Positions 57,076 to 64,000 of a stretch of DNA of 64,000 bases are shown here, one piece after another (position 1 is the first letter of the stretch; each line of letters begins with the position of its first letter). The position numbers were made by a program, and so were the translations under genes. The notes under the pieces were generated by a model, which did no database searches, had not been told where the DNA came from, and saw nothing but the letters and a program-made list of their open reading frames with translations. The stretch comes from Sipunculus nudus (lineage: Eukaryota > Annelida > Sipuncula > Golfingiida > Sipunculidae): NCBI GenBank assembly GCA_026874595.1, contig CM049321.1, positions 46,989,797 through 47,053,796 of the forward strand, in the 5' to 3' direction.

Positions 57076-58079
57076 TAATGAACATCCACACTTTCATAGC
57101 AATAAACCACTTTGTGGACACAATCAAATGTGCACTTTAATCATTGTAACCCTGGTGGTACAATACAAAATTTAAAATGTAGCATAGCCTAGAATAAGAA
57201 TGAATCAAAAACAGAAAATAATAATATATTAACAATAATCATCTTGTTTATGCACTATCTGGTGGGGGGGGGGGGGAGTGCAGGGCAGAGGGGAAGCCTG
57301 CTGGTAGTGGCCAAGCTGAGCCAAGGGAAGCTGCCTGGGGTGGGTTACATAATGCAGGTGAAGGCTACACTACTAGTTGGGCTAGATGTAAACAACACTT
57401 GACATGGTGTATGAAAACTTGAATAAAAGCTACCCTTTTCAATCAATTTCCTTTAAATTTCAGGTTATAAAAGATTAAATCCTTATGTATATATGCTGTG
57501 AAAATTAAATCAACAGTGCTTACAGGGAAAAAACGTGCCATTGCCAAAGTTGGACAAAATTTAAGGTATTGATTTTATATTTATGCTAATAACTTGAAAA
57601 ATTTGCAAAATTCAGATCTAAATTTGGGTAAACAATTAAATCTTGATTAAATAAAGTTGTATTCCTGAAAAAAAGTCTCTAGCTTCAGCAATTCTCATGT
57701 TAGGTGAGTAAATATATTTCCTGATTTTTTAAAAATTGCATTATATTTTGGCCCATAAATTCAAAATAAGACCCAACACTGACCTAATTTTTTTGTATGA
57801 TCATAGAAAATGTATGGAAGAAAAAGAATACTAAATATGATCAAAAACAGATTAGTGGTTTTGATATTAGGCAGCCTTGAAGTATAACAATGGCGTTTTT
57901 ATGGAAAACGGAGGTTTTTCCTTAATATCTCGAAGGAACGAAGTCCTAATGACCCATTCTTTTATATGGTAGTAGATCTTGGGGAAATCTAATGGTATGC
58001 ATAATTTTGGAATTGTAGGTCCAATGGTTTAAAACATGCCATTTTAACAGACGGACGGACGGACAGCTGAGCTAAAAAT
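57076..58079 (+). repeat. Dispersed repeat, copy 2 (pair at 4.78-5.80 kb)
   Basis: Close match to 4775-5800 over its full length. Its tail is shortened to GACGGACGGACGGACAGCTG followed by AGCTAAAAAT, so half of the hairpin is lost. Confidence 0.8.
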
Positions 58080-58230
58080 ACAGTCGGCAATACCAGTCTA
58101 CAGGAACTGTAGAAACCATTCATAATCAAACTGGGTTTCAGGACACTGGGTGAAACCATAGCTGAGAAAATGACATAATTGCTGTCATTTAACAGTCTCA
58201 AATTTAGAAAAAAATCATAAAAATTAGTAC

Positions 58231-61200
58231 AAGGCCTACAGGCCTGATGCAAACCTGTGCATTGAGATTACACCAGGTATAATGCTTCAATGCTGGACCA
58301 TTACTTTTCAAGAACATGTGTAACATGTATATGAACAATGCAAGTACCAAACACTTAGAACAAGAAACAATTAAACAAACATCACTGCTGCAATTCTGGC
58401 ATGGATGCACACAACACAAAAACTAGAATATTGGTAGTCAACAAGCGACTACTTGTACCCGCCAAAATCAAAGTGGGAAAGGTGAAGTGAGGCATAGATT
58501 GAGTGGCAAGGGGAAATAGAGTGAGGTGTGTTGCATAATAGCCTGGATGTCTGCAGTCGAAATGTGTATGTAGGTTGCGTCACCTGTCATAAAATCAAGA
58601 AAGCTGTCCAGGATGTATACACATGCAAAATTTCAGGTGGATAAGTCCAACCAATGCAGAGATATGAGTGTTTTTATCCCAAGGCAGATAAACAGACGGA
58701 TGCTGTGCAAAAATGGTGGCAGATGGCGCCACCAATTTTGTGTATGATTAAGAGATATATGAGATCTATACACATGCAAAATTTCAAGGGAATAAGTCAA
58801 ACCAGTCCTGAGATATAAGCCTGAATGTCTGCAGCATATACATAAATGTAGGTGGCGCCACCTGCCAAAAATCCATAAAGCTATTCAAGATGTATAAACA
58901 TGCAAAATTTCAGGTGGATAAGTCAAACCACTACCCAAGGCAGACAAACAGACGGACTCTGTGCAAAAATGGTGGCAGGTGGCACCACCAATTTTGTGAT
59001 GATTAAGAGCTATGTGAGATCTATACACATGCAAATTTTCAGGGGGATAAGTCAAACCACTGCCGAGATATGAGTGATTTTATCCCAAGGCAGATGAACA
59101 GATGGACACTGTGCAAAAATGGTGGCAGGTGGCACCACCAGTTTAGCATATGATAAAGCTATGGGAGATCTATACACATGCAAAATTTTGGCCAAACTGG
59201 TCAAACGGTTCCCGAGATATGAGCTTGGATGTCTGCAGCTTAAACATGAATGTAGGTGGCGCCACCTGTCATAAAATCAAGAAAGCTGTCAAGAATGTAT
59301 ATACATGCAAAATTTCAGATGGATAAGTCCAACCAATGCAGAGATATGAGTGTTTTTATCCCAAGGCTGATGAACAGATGGACGCTGTGCCAAAAAGGTT
59401 GCAGGTGGCACCACCATTTTTAGTGTATGTTATAAAGCTTTCCAAGGGCTACATTTGTGCAAAATCTTTAGCCTTATCGGTCAAACAGTTCCCGAGATAT
59501 GTGGGTTTATGTGTGGAAACAGACACACAAATGGACGCTGGGCAGAGAGGAAAGGTCAGAGGTCAACCAAAAGTGAGGGTGCAGCAGTTCACATGTGACC
59601 GATCATAATTCCGAATTTTAAAAAATTCTGACGAGTGGTCATGGAGGAGTTCTCCTGAAACCTATGCAGCAATGGCGGCAGCGTCCGACTGAAAACATAG
59701 TATCCGCAAAAAACTCTGTTTTGGCAGATACAGTGATTGTAGCTGGCACCACCAGTATGTCAAACAAACCCCTCCTATGAAATAAGCAGGGAGATACACT
59801 GTGCAAAAATTGTAGGTGGCGCCACCAGTTTTGTACACTACAAAGCTACCCGATATGTATAAACATACCCAATTTTAGGCTGCTGTATAAAATTCCTCTG
59901 TAGAAATAAGCAGGCGCATACACTTCAAAAGTCAATGTAGGTGGCACCACCTGTCTTGTAAATGAGAATACCATCAAAGACAGGTAAAAATATCAGTCCA
60001 ATACATCAAACTTCCACAGAGTTTGATGCACTGGGCTGACAAGGCTTAGGTGAGTAAGGCAGTTGCCCCGAGTGACCTGTGACAAATTGCTGCCTCAAGC
60101 TACTGCACTGGGTGAACCCTTGACCTGCACCTGGTTAGACTGAGTGAACTTTTGATCTGTACCTAGCTGCACTGAGTGAACTCTTGACCTGTTGCATAAT
60201 CTGACACAGTTGGCAGTCTGTCAAAGCTATAAATAGATTCAGGCTGCACTTTGCTGCCAAATATGATGCAGTGAGAAGTCTGCCAAAGCTATAAATAGGA
60301 TGCAGCTACTGCACTGAGTGGACTCTTGACCTATACCCGGCTGCACTTCTTCCAATCCTGGCACTGTGCCAAAACTATTTATAGAGCTGACATCATCTTG
60401 GCTAATGGCCAACATCAAGGCACTGGCAATCTGCCAATGGTAAACCAAGTGCTGCCATCTGTACACAAAAAGTGGTCCCTACTTGTAATAACTTTGAAAT
60501 TTATTTTCCCAATACAAAATGCTTTTCAGCTGACTTTTTATAAGAATGAAATCAGGAATATATGTAAAATTATTATGGATTCATACTGAATGCAAAATTA
60601 AAATACAGATATATCTCACTGATGGCAAAATCTTGAATTAAGTTCAGTAGGGATACCAGTTATTTATAATCCACGTACAGTTGTCTTTATATAGCCACAG
60701 AGAGCTGAATATCCATGATTGTAACACTGCCTGGTATGATGAATAACTTAAATCATAAATCTAAATTTTTTAAAAGCTTTTAAAAAACTTTCTTGTCAAT
60801 ATTAACCAAAGATAACCTGAAATCTAAATGTCTAGTGGCATGATGTAATAGATGCTGATAAATTGGTGCCAGGCTAGATGTAACAGCATCACACAGCTAA
60901 CATATATGGTAAAATGACTCAATTCAATCTCCATAATTCAGCCAAAAATCATTCATGTGGAACCATTTATGACAATTACTATAAGAATTATTGTAGGGAT
61001 TATTCTGGTAAAATACTTAACAAACTGGCTTCAGTGGCATCAGTTGAAAAACGTTTTGCAGGTTTATAACTCGTATAGGAAGATACAGCAAATTGGCTAA
61101 GTTCAGCTTCCCATAAATCAGCCAAAAAGCACTGAACCAAAACCATTTCAACAAACTTGAATTATCAACATCTGCGGATAATTAATGCGTGAGATTTAAG

Positions 61201-61955
61201 AATTTGGCCCAGTGGTTTTTGAGAAGAAGATCTTTGTGGCCACTGAGCTAAAATGGGCTGTTATTTCATATGACTAAATTCAGCTTCCCATAACTTAGCC
61301 AAAAGTCACTGAACTGAGACCATTTTAACAAACTTCAGAAAGCACTACCCTAGGATCATTTCTGTGCGATATTAAACATTTTAGCCATATGGTTTCAGAG
61401 AAGAAGTTTTTTGTAGCTCTCAGTGTGATACAGGCACTGATGACCCCGTACAAAAAAGGCCAATGCAGGTCGCGCCACCAATACCTCAATTTCAGATATG
61501 ACTTATGTGACCAACATTGGCATAAAATTTGGTGATGATAGCTCCAGCCGTTTCTGAGATTTAAATTTTTAATATGCTTTTTTGCACAGGTGACAAAGTT
61601 CAACCTCCTGTAACTTGGCCAAAAATCTCCAAACTGGAACCATTCGAACAAACTTGAGAAAGATTGTTTCAGGGATCATTTCTGTGAAATATTGGACAAT
61701 TTGGCTGGACAGTTTCGGAGAAGATTTTTAAAGCTTTTTTAGCTTTTTCCCTATAAAATCTAAGAAAATGCAGTTAGAAAATAAATAAACAAAATCCGAT
61801 ATAGTTTTTTGGATGACTGATTATTTGCAAAATATTTGGTGATGCTAGCTCCTGCCGTTTTTGAGATAGCTATGGTTAACGCACAGACGACGCACGACGT
61901 ACGATGCATGACGCACGATGGATGACGACGCACCATTGCAGGTTCGCTAAAAAAA
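58231..61955 (+). repeat. Large GGTGGCGCCACC-array repeat, copy 3
   Basis: The longest copy, ~3.7 kb. It starts ACAAGGCCTACAGGCCTGATGC. Seven array units (58573-59420) contain GGTGGCGCCACC or a one- or two-base variant. Later parts match 39.1-40.5 and 49.3-51.1 kb, and it ends CATTGCAGGTTCGCTAAAAAA. No transposase. It lies inside the putative long intron of the decayed plus-strand gene. Confidence 0.75.
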
Positions 61956-62074
61956 ATATGTGGCACCACCAGTTCTAAGGAACTGACAAAACTAGTCATG
62001 GTCAATATTCAAGGCAAGATTCGAGGCAATCCATGCATTAATTATCGAGATACTGGAGGTTTTCGTATCAAATT

Positions 62075-62315
62075 TTAAATTATTCTGGGGGTGCTCACAA
62101 GCCCCATAGCTCAGAGGATATAGTCACGTTGACTTATTACAGATTTCCAAGGAGATTTTTTATGGACCTCCACAGATATACATTTAGAAGTTTCTAGGTC
62201 CAGCAGTTTCAATTTGTGCCCTGCTAATTGGCAACCAGACGGCAACACCTGGAAGGCTGAAGGACAAAGCACCATACTTATACCTCTGTTGAGTTTCATT
62301 CAGCTGCGCTAAAAA
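62075..62315 (+). repeat. Hairpin-tailed 3' module
   Basis: Matches 29.95-30.22 and 38.86-39.07 kb: AGATTTCCAAGGAGATTTTT, TTTCTAGGTCCAGCAG and AATTTGTGCCCTGCTAATTG, ending GTTGAGTTTCATTCAGCTGC then GCTAAAAATG. The hairpin stem is degraded. Confidence 0.7.
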
Positions 62316-62362
62316 TGATTCAGTTCATGGATTAAAATATACATTTCCTTATGGCATTGTAG

Positions 62363-62553
62363 AACCATACAGCAATCAGCCAGACAGTGAGTATGCTGGA
62401 GTACAGACTGGATGTCACATTCAACCACAATGTTGAGAATGCCTACTTGGCATTTGAAGCACTCTTTGATCACTCATATGATTTCTACTGTGTGAAATGG
62501 TGTCATCACTCAAAGGTTCTTGTACATGACTTGACCAAGAAAACTGTGTTCGT
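62363..62553 (+). pseudogene. Exon of unknown Cys-cluster protein, part 2
   Basis: Acceptor TATGGCATTGTAG, then an open frame with NHTAISQTVSMLEYRLD, AYLAFEALFDHSYDFYC and VKWCHHSKVLVHDLTKKTVF, ending at donor CGT|GTATGT. The pattern YxFxCxxC-HHPxVLxxDxxRKxxF is one I associate with the same uncharacterised family as 53659-54047. Here the second Cys of the pair reads WCHH. The exon itself is uninterrupted. It may belong to a decayed gene because neighbouring exons carry stops. Confidence 0.45.
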
Positions 62554-62724
62554 GTATGTACAGGCATGTCAACCAAAGAACAATATAAATATTTACTGAT
62601 TTATTAACAATACAGGTGCCTGAATTATCTTTATGATTTTTTGTATATTTATACATTGCTGTATATGTTTGTATATTGATTTGCAATATTTAATTAGTCA
62701 ATCAGAAAACATTTTATGCTTTAG

Positions 62725-62823
62725 ATTTGAGGTCAAGCAACCAAGTGATCCCAAACACAGGTGGATGCAGACTGATTTTGGGCAGATGTATACAGAGAGA
62801 TAATTGCTGGTGGCATGGTCAAG
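62725..62823 (+). pseudogene. Exon of unknown Cys-cluster protein, part 3, with stop
   Basis: Bounded by acceptor TTTTATGCTTTAG and donor CAAG|GTATATC. The best frame reads TQVDAD, then TGA (62773-62775), then FWADVYREIIAGGMVK. The VDADxFWADVxxExIxxG pattern fits the family position after the previous exon. The in-frame stop, and a phase mismatch with 62553, indicate decay. Confidence 0.4.
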
Positions 62824-63107
62824 GTATATCTTTATATGATAAAAACTATTTGTCATTGATTTAAAACAAATTACTATATTATAATTTACCATAATAAGTA
62901 TATAGTATATATATATATATTTATATATACACACATATTTTAAACTATGAAGATATATAAACTCCAGCTAAAGTGCTCAGTACCATTGTTGAGCCTGTTA
63001 TGGTTAAAGTAAACTATGTACATATTTATATACATATTTATAAATAAATATTTGTATATTCATATTTATATATGCTTGTCCATTTACCGAAATTATGGTA
63101 TTTTCAG

Positions 63108-63282
63108 GGGAAAACCCATACAAGCTACCACTTACTTATCACCACTGGGCCCCTTATACAGGACCACATACCAGAAAATCAAAGAACATCTACAACACAG
63201 AATACTGCAAAGTTCAACAGAATGACCCAGCGGATCAGCGGTGCCAAAGGATCTGATCCAATGACCACTCAGCAAGGAAAAG
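63108..63282 (+). pseudogene. Exon of unknown Cys-cluster protein, part 4, with stop
   Basis: Acceptor GGTATTTTCAG, donor AAAAG|GTACC. One frame reads LPLTYHHWAPYTGPHTRKSK followed by NIYNTEYCKVQQND, then TGA at 63254-63256 before the donor. The APYxGPxTR and YNTEYxKV patterns agree with the proposed family. Stop before the donor suggests decay or a wrong border. Confidence 0.4.
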
Positions 63283-63901
63283 GTACCTTGTAAAACATTA
63301 TTGCATCACATAACTTAACATTTTGTAAAAGTTTGTGCAGATATTGAGTAATTACTGCTAGGCACTCTCCATGGCTGAGATGATGGCAACCAAAGAGTCC
63401 ATAAAGGAGGAGTAAAAATGCTGACCTTGGACATGCCTTAACAACCCATTATCCATGCTATTAATTGAACCCTGAAAAGAGCCGAATTTGTTAACACTTA
63501 ACTGTCCGTGTATATCACACAGCATTATACTATTACATATACATTATGCATAAATGTATATCTTGTGTATTTCAGATAGACACTCTTCTGCGACTCTGTA
63601 GGAGATTAAAAAATTAAAGATTCCTGACAGACAGACCAGATTCCACTGACTTGACCTACTTCTGAATCTGAGACAATACTCAATGACAAAGGCAACCTTT
63701 AACCATATGCTGAGCTATTCAGTCATTCAGATATTTAATCATAATATATGTTAGAGGTAATATGTAATATATGCATGAATACTCAGTACTGAACAGAAAT
63801 AATCCACCTATATTGCTTATACATATAATTATATTTTGATAGCTGCAAACCCAATTCTTTTTCATAATGCCAGTGCATATTTTGATTTGATTTTGAATTT
63901 T

Positions 63902-64000
63902 TATGCCCCCGCCACAAAGTGGCCGGGGCATATAGTTTTACCCATGTCCGTCATTCCGTCCTTCCGTCATTCCAAAATCAAACAGTTGTACGGACTTTTT
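63902..64000 (-). mobile_element. Inverted, partial copy of GC-hairpin element
   Basis: The hairpin at 63902-63933 is the exact reverse complement of 56619-56650. The following bases (TATAGTTTTACCCATGTCCG, AAATCAAACAGTTGTACGGA) match the adjacent unit in reverse. The element continues past the window end. Confidence 0.85.

Noticed and set aside
1-64000. tRNA or rRNA genes
   Set aside because: No cloverleaf with A/B-box pairs or rRNA-like block was seen by eye; a covariance-model scan would be decisive.

Overview
The window is nuclear DNA from an animal, most likely a mollusc (probably a bivalve). This is inferred, not proven. The evidence is intron-bearing genes with GT-AG borders, long tandem C2H2 zinc-finger arrays joined by TGEKPF linkers, a decayed CR1-like LINE, AT-rich non-coding DNA, and many dispersed repeats ending in GGACGGAC-rich, hairpin-plus-GCTAAAAA tails. 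I saw no prokaryotic signals, rRNA or tRNA.

Protein-coding content is low. Three minus-strand zinc-finger genes are clear. Gene A (7107-9110) has 19 fingers, gene B (21595-23751) has 21, and gene C (46391-48037) has 14. Each has its coding region in a single exon that begins just after a splice acceptor, so each needs an upstream non-coding exon. They share an acidic N-terminal region of about 132-147 residues with a [12 protein letters not shown]-like block and repeated SUMO-type psi-K-x-E motifs. A and B are recent paralogues with similar introns and similar decayed 3' tails of dead fingers. C is older and more diverged. They are probably nuclear DNA-binding regulators.

Other coding remains: a CR1-type reverse transcriptase fragment (about 16.65-17.43 kb, minus); a frameshifted unknown coding stretch next to a 118-bp minisatellite (41.66-41.97 kb, minus); scattered plus-strand exons from 53.0 to 63.3 kb of what looks like one decayed multi-exon gene, split by about 8 kb of repeats; and three short candidate first exons (18975, 31497, 35917).

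Layout: 0-7.1 kb, dead finger tail split by a ~4.5 kb insertion; 7.1-10.2, gene A; 11.4-14.3, a segment duplicated at 34.85-35.87 and interrupted by a 927-bp TIR element; 16.6-17.4, LINE; 20.3-23.8, gene B and its tail; 24.1-30.2, repeats, including a ~330-bp tandem array with CTCF-like sites and a ~125-bp array with nuclear-receptor-like sites; 31.4-35.9, inverted promoter-like repeats around a very AT-rich core; 37.2-40.6, 49.1-51.1 and 58.2-62.0, three copies of a large non-coding repeat with GGTGGCGCCACC arrays; 41.9-46.0, the 118-bp minisatellite and a 623-bp triplication; 46.4-48.0, gene C; 52.3-63.3, a 39-bp coding-type repeat and the decayed gene; 63.9-64.0, the edge of another repeat copy.
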